Of a stretch of DNA of 64,000 nucleotides, positions 22,583 to 33,113 are shown piece by piece. The notes below the pieces were generated by a model that saw only the letters and a list, made by a program, of their open reading frames with translations, was not told the origin of the DNA and ran no database searches. Numbering within the stretch: the stretch's first letter is position 1; each line of letters starts with the position of its first letter. The position numbers and the translations under genes were made by a program. This DNA comes from Bremia lactucae (taxonomy: Eukaryota > Oomycota > Peronosporomycetes > Peronosporales > Peronosporaceae): the NCBI RefSeq assembly GCF_004359215.1, contig NC_090621.1, positions 738,550 to 802,549 on the forward strand, written 5' to 3'.

Positions 22583-24019
22583 TCAGATGGGCAATGCTGT
22601 TGGCAATGTGGCCCAAGACGGCAACGGCACTTCAAATGACCAACTGGGGGTTTCATATCGATAGGAATGCAACCACATAATTACATCCTTGTTTTCAACC
22701 TCGAAAATTCCTTGGATTTTAGCTATGCAGACTTCGCACACTCGAGTACATCGAAGTTTATCATCTTCATGATGAAATTTTTGGTAATATGAAATTGGAA
22801 CAGCATCAAAGAGGACATTCTGTACTTGCCTAATTGCAAGCCTCATCCCTTTGTCTTCATTCGGAATTCCGTACAGCGGATCGTTTACGATTGAAAAGCC
22901 CACGTGTTGTAAATGCACTCGAAGTTGATGCGTCCGACCCGTTAAAAGGAGGCATTCAACGATACTTTCGCCACCCACGGAGTCTCCACGACGACGCATT
23001 AGCGTTACACAAGGCTTGGCGTCTTCTGACTCACTCACACATCTTTTATGTCCTTGGCGTGGTGACATCAAACCGATTGGGGCTTCCACGCGCCAGTATT
23101 CTTCACGTAAACTATCAATCGTTACAAATGCTGAGCAGAACTTAGCAATGCCTGCAGAACCCATTGCCGTGACGGGAAAGTCGCCTTGAACTCGCGCTAC
23201 GTAGTATTTCTGCACCAAACGCATGCCAGTTCCTTGGTTGATAGAAGGATTTGTTAGCTCAGCCGTAAGACTGCGTGCCTTTTCCGCCGATTTGGCGAGT
23301 ATCAGCAGTCCTGACGTCAATCGATCCAATCGATGCACTGGATAGAGCTTTTGTGTTAAACTTTCCTTCTCTGCGGCAATCCCTTGTCTGTCATGATGCA
23401 GTATATGCGTCAGCGAATTAAATTGAAAGCTGCCGGTTGGATGCACGGGAACGCCCGAGGGTTTATTTACCACCATCAAGTCGTCTGTCTCCAAATGGAT
23501 CCACGTCGTGGATAGCGACGCCAATGTCGATAACTCCATGGCAGTCTTGATCGGGAAATGAATTGCAGGCTCATGTCGATGCACGACGTGCTCAAAGAAA
23601 CTTCCACGTTTCAGAATCGTGTCCAGCTTCGCCTCTTGTCCATTCACCCGAATGAGCCCCAGCTGAGCTGCTCGCGCGCAGTATTCTGACGAGAGGGTGG
23701 AAAACTCACTGGCAAAGAGATCACGCAAACTACGATCCGTCCACCGGTCTTTTGCAAAGAGCGCAAAGCGATGGACGTACGGTTCAATTCTCCGCACGAC
23801 GCACGAGTGTCCAGCCACTCGATTGTCACAATTAGTCGACATGCACGGCTCAAAGTGGACAGCAGCGGAAGGCGGGACAATTCGTTGACGGTGATTTCTA
23901 CTCTTCCGCCTGGAAGATGCTAAGCCCTCCAGTATTTGCAAAGACTTGCGCTCCGCTAACCATCGAGCCTTTTCCTGCTTACGGTGCTGCTTCTTGCTCT
24001 GCGGAAGAATGTCCTCCAT
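22583..24019 (-). CDS. RluA-type RNA pseudouridine synthase (RPUSD2/PUS8/PUS9-like)
   Basis: An uninterrupted 478-codon gene. The enzyme converts uridine to pseudouridine in RNA; eukaryotic relatives modify U32 of cytosolic or mitochondrial tRNA or target mRNA. Residues 1-50 are basic (KKQHRKQEKAR). An S4-like RNA-binding segment is at about 94-150 (CARAAQLGLIRVNGQEA). The catalytic domain starts with MVVNKPSGVPVHPTG (182-196). The signature HRLDRLTSG is at 229-237 with catalytic Asp232, and the C-terminal motif GRTHQLRVHLQHVG is at 361-374 followed by NDPLYG. The C-terminal 80 residues contain a Cys pair (CEVC). The VARVQGDFP-type segment is typical of the RIB2/RPUSD2 branch. The gene lies 278 bp beyond the end of the FANCM-like gene on the same strand. 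No introns needed. Confidence 0.9.
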   Translation of the reverse strand: MEDILPQSKKQHRKQEKARWLAERKSLQILEGLASSRRKSRNHRQRIVPPSAAVHFEPCMSTNCDNRVAGHSCVVRRIEPYVHRFALFAKDRWTDRSLRDLFASEFSTLSSEYCARAAQLGLIRVNGQEAKLDTILKRGSFFEHVVHRHEPAIHFPIKTAMELSTLASLSTTWIHLETDDLMVVNKPSGVPVHPTGSFQFNSLTHILHHDRQGIAAEKESLTQKLYPVHRLDRLTSGLLILAKSAEKARSLTAELTNPSINQGTGMRLVQKYYVARVQGDFPVTAMGSAGIAKFCSAFVTIDSLREEYWRVEAPIGLMSPRQGHKRCVSESEDAKPCVTLMRRRGDSVGGESIVECLLLTGRTHQLRVHLQHVGFSIVNDPLYGIPNEDKGMRLAIRQVQNVLFDAVPISYYQKFHHEDDKLRCTRVCEVCIAKIQGIFEVENKDVIMWLHSYRYETPSWSFEVPLPSWATLPTALPI

Positions 24020-24297
24020 TGTGGAATATGGAGTCGATACACAATAATTGAATACATTTTGGGCAACTCCGAGCGGCTTCGATACTTTTAAGAAATTTCG
24101 TGTCGATAAATGGGTTGCTTGTGGCTGCTCCCATTATTGGAGCGTGTGTATTTTACAGTAATTACCTAATTCTAATTTGCACACAAAAAGTGGCTAAGAC
24201 ATGCCACCTCGCAGTGAACCGGGCATGACCGTTTTAGTCGCTTTCTGCGCTTTTAAATAGTCAGCCGACGATAGCTAAACTATCATACTTTACAACC
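24020..24297. promoter_or_regulatory. Short intergenic region between two minus-strand genes
   Basis: 278 bp holding the terminator of the FANCM-like gene and the promoter of the pseudouridine synthase. No motif was assigned with confidence. Confidence 0.3.
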
Positions 24298-27200
24298 TCA
24301 ACGTCGTATATTTTGCACATGTTTCTGAATCTCCACCGCTGACGCCTCGGAGATCCATGGCAACATCCTTCTCCAATGCATTTCGTTAAATTTATGCACT
24401 GGCACTTGTGTTACTGAAAAGTTTTTAAAGCGAAAACTTAAATTCAGTGCACTGTCAAGTGACAAAGCTGGAATAGAGCGAAAGAACTCGAGTCGGGATG
24501 CGAAATTCTCGTCTAGCGCTCTTGGAACCTGATCACTTAAGGGACCAAGACATAAAGAAGGAAATTCGTACCCTTCGACGAGATCCTCGTGTGCAATTTG
24601 GTGAAGTTGCGAGCATAGAGTATCGATGCAATCTTGCACAATAATTGTCACGTTTGGAAACGGTAGAATTCGCTGAATCTCGGATTTTTCACCAGTGTGA
24701 ACAACAGCTACAATGACTTTCTTGTGCATGGCCAAAGTCAATCTAAACAACAAGCCGCTTTTTTCATTTTGGTTTGGAGGTGTATTCTTCAGCGCGTGTA
24801 CTTGTTGGCTTGTTAAGAAAAGAACGGCGGTGCGCACACTAAGTAAAACATCGACATGGAGCGAATCTGTAATTGTTACGCCACAGTCGGCGCTCTTGGA
24901 CGATAAAAGGATTGCATATATTTTGGAGCTGGCAAAGGTCGAGCTTACGAGAATGTTCCACTTCATTGACTGGGATAACCTTTGCGAGTGATGACAAGTT
25001 AGATCGACAGTAGACGTCACGGACCGTTTCGCAGGAACAAGAGACCTTTTACACGTCAACGTTCCATTCGAATAATGAGAATACGCAGCACTTTCTCCGT
25101 CATGAGCCATTCCCTCTTTCGTCAAATGGAATGAATCAATTGCTCTCACATCTCGTGCATTTGCCAACTGGTCATCTTTCGACAATAAAATGTTGTTGCA
25201 AACTAGTGACGTCTGTGATTTTGTTTGTTTCAAGTTTTCTTGCCGATTTTCCTCCAATGTGTTGAAAGTTTCAATGCCATTTGTTTCCATCTCGGTATGC
25301 AAAGTGTCATTAAACAACCTCTTGGTCTGATTCAACGGACAAATGGTAGGCGAATCGAGTTGAATCGTATCAGCTGGCAAGCAATTCCGTTGGTCACAAG
25401 CCGCTTGGAATTCCTCCACAACTGCTACAGCAGTTGTTGGCGTCGTCGTAGTCTTCGTTTTGGTATGCATTTTATCAAGACAAGCACGGATAATTCCATT
25501 TGATCGAAGTGCTCCCCAGTGCCTACCTAGTGGTAGTGGAGAAGTCTGTGATGCACAAAGTGATTGCGCATAAATAGCCCGCATATTGGGACTTGATTTC
25601 AATTTCTTCTTTGACGTGAGATCCCCAACGTCTTCATAAGATTTGACCGACTGTGAATACAGAAGCTGCGACGAATCGTTAATAAATGAATTGTCCGCCG
25701 CCTCTTGATCGTCTTCTCCATACTCATTATCATCGTCGTCATCATCATCATCTCCCCCTTGCACTTCAGCTGTTTCTTCAATATACGCAGCTGCTAAAGC
25801 TCGTGAAGTCTCTCGCTGCTTCTTCTTTCTCTTGAGACGCTTTTGCAATGTTCTTGACGCTTCTGGCTGTGAACACAAGTGGGAGGGAGAGTACTCATAC
25901 TTGCGTTTAAGTCGCCGAAACTTTTTACGTTTCTTTTCGACCTCCGCAGAGGAAGGCGATGCTAATAAGTGACTAGGAGATGCAATATTTGCAGGTTTTG
26001 AAAGTGATGGATGGGATAGGGAAACCGTTGCTTTCTCAGGTAACGTTGACAAATCCGAAGCGCATACTGGAGCAGAAGATTTGCGGTGTAATGAGCAGTA
26101 AGCTAGAAATAAAGTATAACATTCCTTGTCGTCACTGCCTGAAACATCGACTTGATCCATGCGATAGCCAGCGAATGCGGCACAACTGACATGAAAGGCA
26201 GTCAAACATTGCTTGTGTGCGCATTGAATCTTTCCATTACCAATCTGCGAATGGCATATTGAACAATCGAGATTCTTGCGGTCTGGATCAAGTCGAGTTA
26301 ATTCAGAAAGCATAAGAGAATCATCCACTCCCTGCTCGACTTGTAACTCTGGAATCCATATATAGCATTGAACGTGAACCCAGTGGTGGCATCCCGTCCG
26401 CTTGTACGCACCCCCGCGGTGTGGACAGAGCTGACATCGTGGTGGATTAGCAGCGACATCGTTGCCAGTCTTTAGAGCCACCGAGCAGACGGCACAGAAC
26501 CACTCGGCATCGGGTACAGAGAGAATACCATAGCAGAATTGATGAACTCCCACGTTACATCCATCGCAAAAGAGTATTAGATCATCATCATATGATTCAC
26601 GCTCAAGACACACAGCACAGCAGCCATCGTCCTTATGCTCGAAATCAACTTCCTTCTGATTTGTATGCGTAGCACCATGAATATACTCGGCTAAATACCT
26701 TTTTGACGGGGGCGTGAATTCCATTGGATTAATAGCTAGCATATCTTCAGCGTCAGAGTCTGCTCGTGTTTTGGAATTAATATTGCTTGCTTGAAGAAAA
26801 CTACTTTCATTCGCAACCACAGAACTTAAATCATCGTCAACTCGTTCATGAGCTTTGTCTTCTTGAATGCCAGCTCCCACAAACTTTTTATCAGGAGAAG
26901 CTGCACGTAGCGAGACATTTAATAAATTAGATGCCATTACAGGACCATTCGACAATGATGGAAGTAATTCAAAGGATTGTAATTCGTTTTCGGTCTGTTC
27001 TTCATAATATGGCATTTCATTGGCAGCACTAACACTTTTTTGTGCACACGACACAGGTGGTAACTCTGAAAAATTCTCCTTTGTGGCTCGAGGCGTTTCG
27101 TGCTTTTTAGAACGTAGTACTTGAGCTTCTCTAGCTGGCTCTGTTGGCAAAAGCTCCATTGTTTGCGTAAAAGTCAGTGGATTGGCATCAATAGCGTTTT

Positions 27201-30200
27201 CATCAAATACCAGTTGTCGCGTTCGACAGGTTTGCGAAGCCGTCTCAGCTCTGTTTGAGAAATTGTGATGACTGACATTTTTAAAGGAGAGCGTCGAATC
27301 TCGAGTTGGCTTTTTCGCGCCTCTAGAAACATTAGAGTCAGGCCACTTGCTGCCAGAGGCAGTTGTTTTCGCCTCAGTCATATCGTCCTCGCTGGTCGGA
27401 ACCAACAAGGATGTTGCTTTACAAGCATCTATCTTCTGCTTTTCTCCTGTAAGGGTCATTGAAGCAGTATTTTCACAGCAACCATTGCAATTTATAACGT
27501 CCTCAGTAGTAGTAGAGATATTACGGGTTATCAAGTCGGCATATTGCGGGCTAAAGTGCGTGTCAAAGGAAGAGATCGATTCTCCAATTGTATCGTATAC
27601 GTTGTCCCATGTGCTTGCAAAATCGGGCTCATCGGGCGTTTTACATTGTTGCGAAGCAGAGGTCATCTCACCTTTCAGTTTCGAGTCGATTATACTCAAT
27701 CTAGTGCTGTGAAACTTGGTTGTTCGAGACCTTAAAAATGCTGCATGACACTCATTTCCATGTTCCACAGAATTTGCACGATTGTTCGAGCTCGCCACCT
27801 CAGCTTCTTCTTCCTTATCAGCATTCATACTGTCATCATCATCAGATTCATCTTCCAAATTCTCGTCGACACCGTGAATGTCGCGAACTAGACGTAGCAA
27901 AATAAGCGACCGAACAGAATAACTCACTTGAGTGCTATCATTGTTTCGCACCAACGTACGCGATTGGCGCCGTAGTAGATGTGCCCGATCAGCAACAATT
28001 GGCACCAGCTTATTTCTACAGCTATTCGCGAAATTTGCCGGAAAAAACTTCAACAGCGCCACAGCTCGTTCAGCATCACTGAGCTGCCACGTATTAGGGT
28101 CAAGAATTGTCGACGACATCTTCCCACCAACTTGAGAAGCATGGAAAGTTGGTATTTTCATCTCCAGCTCTCGTAATTGCGGGTAAATGCCGGTTGGAAG
28201 CATACGCGGACACTTTGCGAAGATAAATCTACTTTTATAAGTTGTTAGCGCGCGACTAACAGTCTTCGCCGCTGATGTACTACGCATCAACTTCTTTTGC
28301 TCGTCTCCTTCGGTCACGAGGATAATTACATTGCCAACGCGTTTTCGTCCAGTTCTACCCAGTCGTTGAATCATCCGAACAGGCGACGTAAGTGCATCAA
28401 AAGAGACAATAAGATCAACTTCTCCAATATCCAGGCCTTCCTCGGCAATGCATGTGGCTACAAGGACATTAAAGTCGCCTTTTCGAAACCTACGCACAAT
28501 TTCTTGCTGTACTTTTTGAGACTGCCCCTTGTTTTCTTTTGCTTTGCCGGACGCACCCTGTCCAATGAAAGGCTGCGCGTTAACAATAGGTGCAAGTGGA
28601 CGCAGTAGCGCTACAATTTCCGATACGCTTGCACGAAACTGCGTAAAAACGATGGCTCGTGTGCTGGAAGCTCCTGCATCATGGCGCTGAAAGTGCTCTA
28701 ACAGCACTTCACGAAGTTTCAATAGCTTTGGATGGCTCACAGTACTATATAAGCTATCACCGCTTAATGCTAAACTTGTTTCAAGCACTTGAAATGCCGA
28801 AGACTGTAGCATTTCTCTCTTGGACCACGACAATTTGCCATTCTTTCGTTCTTCCACCCAATTCAAGATTTGATCACGAAAGCTATTGAGTCCATGACCA
28901 GTCAATAAACTTTTGGCGTGTAGCAAACTCACGAGAAGCGCTAAGTCACTCTCTGCACTTCGCTTTGACGCGTACGTCGAGCTCTTTCGAAAATTCTCTC
29001 GAGCTTGCAGCACGTACCAGCTCGTCAATTTATCTGGATCGCTATTTCGAATAATCTGATTGCGAAGTAATCGTTGAATGATCGGCGTGAAGAGCTTGAG
29101 AAATTGCGCCTTGATTTTTAAAATTTGGTCGCCGAGACGACAAACAATTACCTCTTCTTGCCGTGCGTGCGTATATTTGCGTACATCCACGTCATCAGCT
29201 GATCGGCTTTCAATATGGGAGATGCGTAAATTCGTCACAACGTCTTGAATCACATCAAATTTCGCTCCAGGTGTGGCCGAAAGTGCCAAAATGCGATACT
29301 GTTGCGTTTTTGCTTCAATTTCGTGCACTACAGCGCAGTAGGCGTACTTTCCCGTAGCTCTATGAGCTTCGTCAACAATGATGCACACAAATGTTTCTGC
29401 CTTGCAAATACCTCGGCAAAGATCATTTTGCAAACTTTGAGGGGTGCAAAAGAACACGCGTCTGGAGTTCCACAGCACGCGACGCATTGTCGGAGGAACG
29501 TTTCCTTGCAATTCTGCAGTATCGGAAAGCGGAATTCCCATGATTTCATGACACGCTTTTATTTGCTGAGCCACAAGTGGCTTTGTCGGCGCCATAAACA
29601 CTACCTTTCCAGTCGGAAACCAGCGGTAAAAATTGTACATGACAACTGCAGCCACTAGTGTTTTACCTAAGCCCGTAGGCAATGACACGAGCGTGTTGTG
29701 ATACAATGCTTTTTCTGCAATGGCCAATTGATAGTCTCGAATAGAGTAATTTGTCGGGTACACGAAATGCTGTGCGGCATCAATATCAATCCCGGGCACG
29801 CCTTTTGAGCGTATAGAAATGTCGAGATATCTTGTTTTGGCCACTGCGTCTTCTCCTGTTGCACGCCGCGTTGTTTGCAAAAGCGAATTGTCTGGCTTGA
29901 CCTCTTCTTTTGCTCGTTTTGAATAAAAAGACTTTATTGGCGACTTTAACGAAAAATGCGTTGTATTTGCTGTAGCGGATTTTGCTAATTGATCTCTTTG
30001 TGTCAAGGTGAATGATGTAGGCTTTGAGCATACACCATCATTCTTTATGGATTGTTGCTGTGGCGGTGAAGTCGTGGATTTGTCGAAAGTAATTCGAGTC
30101 TGTATAATCTTCTTGGCTGAGGTAGTGTCTTGATCCTCGTGCAACATGAATACTCGTGGTGCCTGGCATACTTGACATGTAGTTCTCGCCGCGTTGTTTT

Positions 30201-30408
30201 GCAGCGTACATGACTTGCAGCTCCACATATTCTTATTATAGCAAAAGGCTGATTGAGGAATGTTTGTCGTATCATTTAGACGGCTGCAAGATTTTACATA
30301 ACGAGTCTCGAGTGCCTCAATCTCCGATAGCAATGCATCGTCCCAAATGTCCTCTTGCATTGCAACAAAGAGTGGCCAACACGCAGCAAATAAACCCTTT
30401 TCAACCAA
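24298..30408 (-). CDS. FANCM: FANCM/MPH1-family DNA helicase with PHD and extended PHD fingers
   Basis: A single 2036-codon open frame. FANCM/Mph1 proteins are ATP-dependent DNA translocases that remodel stalled forks and limit crossovers. Domains in order: RanBP2-type zinc finger (about 61-85, WSCKSCTLQN..CQVCQ); DEAH helicase with LPTGLGKT (243-250), VDEAHR (345-350) and LSATPG (376-381); helicase C domain ending QRLGRTGR (681-688); the FANCM-type stretch KCPRMLPTGIYPQL (about 732-745); a disordered middle; a PHD finger (about 1264-1308) followed by an extended PHD (about 1325-1442) like those of JADE/BRPF readers; basic KKRKKFRRLKRK and an eight-Asp run (1553-1560); and a C-terminal XPF-like fold (about 1815-1930) plus tandem helix-hairpin-helix (about 1970-2030, FFRSIPALS). 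No ERKxxxD nuclease motif is seen, so the nuclease fold is probably inactive, as in animal FANCM. Met17 (MQEDIWDDALL) may be the true start. Reader-finger fusion is unusual. Confidence 0.85.
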   Translation of the reverse strand: MVEKGLFAACWPLFVAMQEDIWDDALLSEIEALETRYVKSCSRLNDTTNIPQSAFCYNKNMWSCKSCTLQNNAARTTCQVCQAPRVFMLHEDQDTTSAKKIIQTRITFDKSTTSPPQQQSIKNDGVCSKPTSFTLTQRDQLAKSATANTTHFSLKSPIKSFYSKRAKEEVKPDNSLLQTTRRATGEDAVAKTRYLDISIRSKGVPGIDIDAAQHFVYPTNYSIRDYQLAIAEKALYHNTLVSLPTGLGKTLVAAVVMYNFYRWFPTGKVVFMAPTKPLVAQQIKACHEIMGIPLSDTAELQGNVPPTMRRVLWNSRRVFFCTPQSLQNDLCRGICKAETFVCIIVDEAHRATGKYAYCAVVHEIEAKTQQYRILALSATPGAKFDVIQDVVTNLRISHIESRSADDVDVRKYTHARQEEVIVCRLGDQILKIKAQFLKLFTPIIQRLLRNQIIRNSDPDKLTSWYVLQARENFRKSSTYASKRSAESDLALLVSLLHAKSLLTGHGLNSFRDQILNWVEERKNGKLSWSKREMLQSSAFQVLETSLALSGDSLYSTVSHPKLLKLREVLLEHFQRHDAGASSTRAIVFTQFRASVSEIVALLRPLAPIVNAQPFIGQGASGKAKENKGQSQKVQQEIVRRFRKGDFNVLVATCIAEEGLDIGEVDLIVSFDALTSPVRMIQRLGRTGRKRVGNVIILVTEGDEQKKLMRSTSAAKTVSRALTTYKSRFIFAKCPRMLPTGIYPQLRELEMKIPTFHASQVGGKMSSTILDPNTWQLSDAERAVALLKFFPANFANSCRNKLVPIVADRAHLLRRQSRTLVRNNDSTQVSYSVRSLILLRLVRDIHGVDENLEDESDDDDSMNADKEEEAEVASSNNRANSVEHGNECHAAFLRSRTTKFHSTRLSIIDSKLKGEMTSASQQCKTPDEPDFASTWDNVYDTIGESISSFDTHFSPQYADLITRNISTTTEDVINCNGCCENTASMTLTGEKQKIDACKATSLLVPTSEDDMTEAKTTASGSKWPDSNVSRGAKKPTRDSTLSFKNVSHHNFSNRAETASQTCRTRQLVFDENAIDANPLTFTQTMELLPTEPAREAQVLRSKKHETPRATKENFSELPPVSCAQKSVSAANEMPYYEEQTENELQSFELLPSLSNGPVMASNLLNVSLRAASPDKKFVGAGIQEDKAHERVDDDLSSVVANESSFLQASNINSKTRADSDAEDMLAINPMEFTPPSKRYLAEYIHGATHTNQKEVDFEHKDDGCCAVCLERESYDDDLILFCDGCNVGVHQFCYGILSVPDAEWFCAVCSVALKTGNDVAANPPRCQLCPHRGGAYKRTGCHHWVHVQCYIWIPELQVEQGVDDSLMLSELTRLDPDRKNLDCSICHSQIGNGKIQCAHKQCLTAFHVSCAAFAGYRMDQVDVSGSDDKECYTLFLAYCSLHRKSSAPVCASDLSTLPEKATVSLSHPSLSKPANIASPSHLLASPSSAEVEKKRKKFRRLKRKYEYSPSHLCSQPEASRTLQKRLKRKKKQRETSRALAAAYIEETAEVQGGDDDDDDDDNEYGEDDQEAADNSFINDSSQLLYSQSVKSYEDVGDLTSKKKLKSSPNMRAIYAQSLCASQTSPLPLGRHWGALRSNGIIRACLDKMHTKTKTTTTPTTAVAVVEEFQAACDQRNCLPADTIQLDSPTICPLNQTKRLFNDTLHTEMETNGIETFNTLEENRQENLKQTKSQTSLVCNNILLSKDDQLANARDVRAIDSFHLTKEGMAHDGESAAYSHYSNGTLTCKRSLVPAKRSVTSTVDLTCHHSQRLSQSMKWNILVSSTFASSKIYAILLSSKSADCGVTITDSLHVDVLLSVRTAVLFLTSQQVHALKNTPPNQNEKSGLLFRLTLAMHKKVIVAVVHTGEKSEIQRILPFPNVTIIVQDCIDTLCSQLHQIAHEDLVEGYEFPSLCLGPLSDQVPRALDENFASRLEFFRSIPALSLDSALNLSFRFKNFSVTQVPVHKFNEMHWRRMLPWISEASAVEIQKHVQNIRR

Positions 30409-31213
30409 TCAAATGATCCTGTATTTCAGCGTCTTGCTTATTCATCATACGATGCTAGCAAAAAAGCCAATTTTGTTTTAAAAGTTCATTTCTGAATGCT
30501 GTGCTAATTTTTTTGTGAAGGGCTGTAACCAAGGGCAAACTTATGCAACTGATTTTGCTATAGGAAACAGGTATTCACAACTTGTGATTATTTCATCGAC
30601 TCGCTCAGCATGGGCTGTTTGTCAAAAATTTGCGTGCTCGACAAAACTTGCTATGTTTACAGGGCGCCAAAGGCACAAACGACAATAATACGGTCGAGCT
30701 CAGAATTCACAGATAACCGCCAAGCAGAATAATTGAGCCGAAGAATTCACCAGGGCATGAAGTATTCTATACCAACTGAGGCATTCGCGGAATTTAAAGG
30801 TGATTTCTTTTGTGCATCTTGATTATCATTTTTTAATACTTGACTTTCAAGCACTAATTAAAGCAACTCATTGATGAAAGGAAATACTTCAGGCCTCGCA
30901 AAATGTTACTTCACACATGCTACCATACTTTTATTCGGGTTTGCAATTCGAGCATCCAAAATTTGCGGAAGGAATATTGTTGCACGTTGATTAATTTTAA
31001 GTACGTAGATCTAATGCTCATCACAGAGAAAAGAGCAACGAGGCAACAGCGTGCGTATTTGCACCGGCCGTCAATATCTTTGAAATGCTGCAATAACTGA
31101 AGCAAATTGCCATTTATAGCTCAAAGTCACAAAATAGAGAACTGAAAAGACACAATCGTTATCGCACATTAACGACTATTCGTCAGTTTTTCAGTTTCAA
31201 ATTAAAGCCTAGT
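30409..31213. promoter_or_regulatory. Divergent promoter region between FANCM-like and P5CR genes
   Basis: 805 bp with no coding potential, separating two genes read outward. TC-rich CGTCAGTTTTTCAGTTTC at about 31180 just upstream of P5CR loosely resembles oomycete initiator-type elements; this is a guess. No repeat was found here. Confidence 0.35.
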
Positions 31214-32479
31214 TTGCATTTCCGGATGTGTTTCCTCGTTGCCAGGCACATGGCTACAAGGCTATCATATCGAAGCACATGCAAATGGAACCGTACCTCC
31301 TTCCTTGGTGCTGCGGCAAACCTATCGAGGTGCGTTCAAAGCGCCACCTTCTCCACGGAAGGCACAGGGCCGGTCATTTACTCCCGCACGCAGAAAAGCG
31401 TAGCTGATTCCGAACGCGCAGAGGTTCAGCTCAGTCGCCTGGCTGTAATTGGCGGTGGCAACATCGCTGAAGCTATAGTCACGGGTGTGCTTAAAACAGA
31501 GCTCATTCCCAGCTCTAAGATCGTCGTGTCCGATCCCAACCCGACCATGCGAGACAAGTTCGCCAAGCTCAACGTGGAGACGCACGCGCGCAACAGCACG
31601 GCAGTCACAAATGCGGACGTAATATTACTGGCAGTCAAGCCACAGATGATTGACGACGTACGTCAATAGCTGACTCCTTTGATTCGCCATTGTTTCGATA
31701 TTTTGATTGATGATGCGGAAAATCACAGGTGCTGCAGGCTGTGAAAGTGGCAATGGATCGAAATGCTTTGGTCATTTCTGTGATGGCAGGACCTACCATT
31801 AAGCTGCTGCAGAAGTATTTAGGGCAGGACAGTCGTATTGTCCGTGCCATGCCAAACACGCCAGCAATGATAGGTGAAGGCGCGACGGTGTGGGCGATGT
31901 CGTCAGAAGTCACAAGTGCACAGCACGAATTGACCAAGCAAATTCTTGGGTCGTTTGGCATTGAGGTCTGGTTTACATTTATCAGTTATTGTTTATGCAA
32001 ATATATTAAAAAAAAACGTTTTTTTCAAATTGTATCGTAGGTGTTCATTGACGATGAAAAAGCACTCGACATGGCCACAGCGCTTTCGGGATCTGGACCA
32101 GCGTATTTCTTTCTTGTCGCTGAGGCGATGATCGACACGGGTGTCCACATGGGTTTTTCTCGTCCTGTGGCGACGGTATTAAGCTGAAAAATTGTCGCTG
32201 CATTCACACCTCATGCTTTCTTTTTTGATGAATGTTATGCAGAAATTGGTGCAACAAACAATGCTAGGATCTGCGCTTTACATGCAGTCGGAAAACGTAC
32301 ACCCCGTCGAGTTGCGGAATAAAATTACAAGCCCAGGCGGAACCACCGCTGCTGGCCTCTACCGCGCTGAAAAGAATGGATTTCGTGCCGTCATCGCTGA
32401 CTCGATCTGGGCCGCCTATGAGCGCTGCCACGAGCTCGGCTTGCCTGAACCGGTGCAGCGCCAGCGTCCACGCTCGTAA
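31214..32479 (+). CDS. P5CR: Pyrroline-5-carboxylate reductase, mitochondrial (four exons)
   Basis: Last step of proline synthesis: NAD(P)H reduces pyrroline-5-carboxylate to proline. Exons 31214-31657, 31729-31965, 32041-32175 and 32243-32479 give 350 residues. The introns of 71, 75 and 67 bp all start GT, end AG and fall between codons (phase 0). The N-terminal 75 residues are rich in Arg, Ser and Ala, like a mitochondrial targeting peptide; Met at 31250 is another start. The Rossmann fold starts [16 protein letters not shown]. Other family motifs are [32 protein letters not shown], and the dimerisation domain with [11 protein letters not shown] and [13 protein letters not shown], the signature near the active site. 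Length without the leader fits the family (about 270). No damage seen. Confidence 0.95.
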
Positions 32480-32666
32480 GAATGAGACAACAGATGCTAT
32501 GCATTTGGTATTTACAAATAGCATAATTTGGAGTTTACTTTTCCAAAACTAATATTGCAAACTTTAAAGCAGTTCTGCAATACTTGCTGAACATCAAGTT
32601 GTTAAGCGTTAATGTGGCCCAATTTTACGTTATGGGTAAAATACCTTTTTTTCTATTCGAAGTGGG

Positions 32667-32814
32667 TGTAACGGAGCACTGCCGACTTGTAATGCTTCTA
32701 TACAAGGCCACTTCGCACTGCTTCAGTGCGAGTGGTGCCGCACGTCACTTTACGTACACTATTGCGTGCAGAGTTAAACTATCTTTAGAACACTTGCTTT
32801 ATAAAGGGTTAAAA
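32667..32814. repeat. B-type LTR, left part split by a MULE
   Basis: TGTAACGGAGCACTGCCGAC with paired hairpins CGCACTG-CTT-CAGTGCG, ending AGGGTTAAAAG at the transposon. The LTR resumes at 36546 (CTAAAAGTAAATG). The uninterrupted 21908 LTR reads GGGCTAAAAGTAAACTG at the same place. Confidence 0.75.
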
Positions 32815-32973
32815 GATGGGGGCTGCTATATGGACACTCCCCTTCTGCTGCTTGGACACCCCTTACCCATAAATACGTATTAGCTTGGCTGACGTATACC
32901 TAATAAATTTCTGCTGCGCGCACCACACCCCCTCCCTCAATGGATATTCTGTGAATGCCGACATGGTATAAAT

Positions 32974-33074
32974 GCTACCGCCTCACACACCACCCAAAAC
33001 AACACACGAGAGAGTTAAACCATGGCTACCGCCTCACACTCCACCCAAAACAACACGACAGAGTTAAACCATGG
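32974..33074 (+). repeat. Two-copy tandem repeat, 51-bp period
   Basis: GCTACCGCCTCACAC..CCACCCAAAACAACAC..GAGTTAAACCATG occurs twice (from 32974 and from 33025), near the left end of the MULE. Confidence 0.85.
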
Positions 33075-33113
33075 CGTGGTCAAAAGGTGCTCTCTATATT
33101 CAACAATTTCCCT

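Noticed and set aside
27347..27712. Plus-strand ORFs inside the FANCM-like gene
   Set aside because: Shadows of a long, clearly conserved gene; no features of their own.
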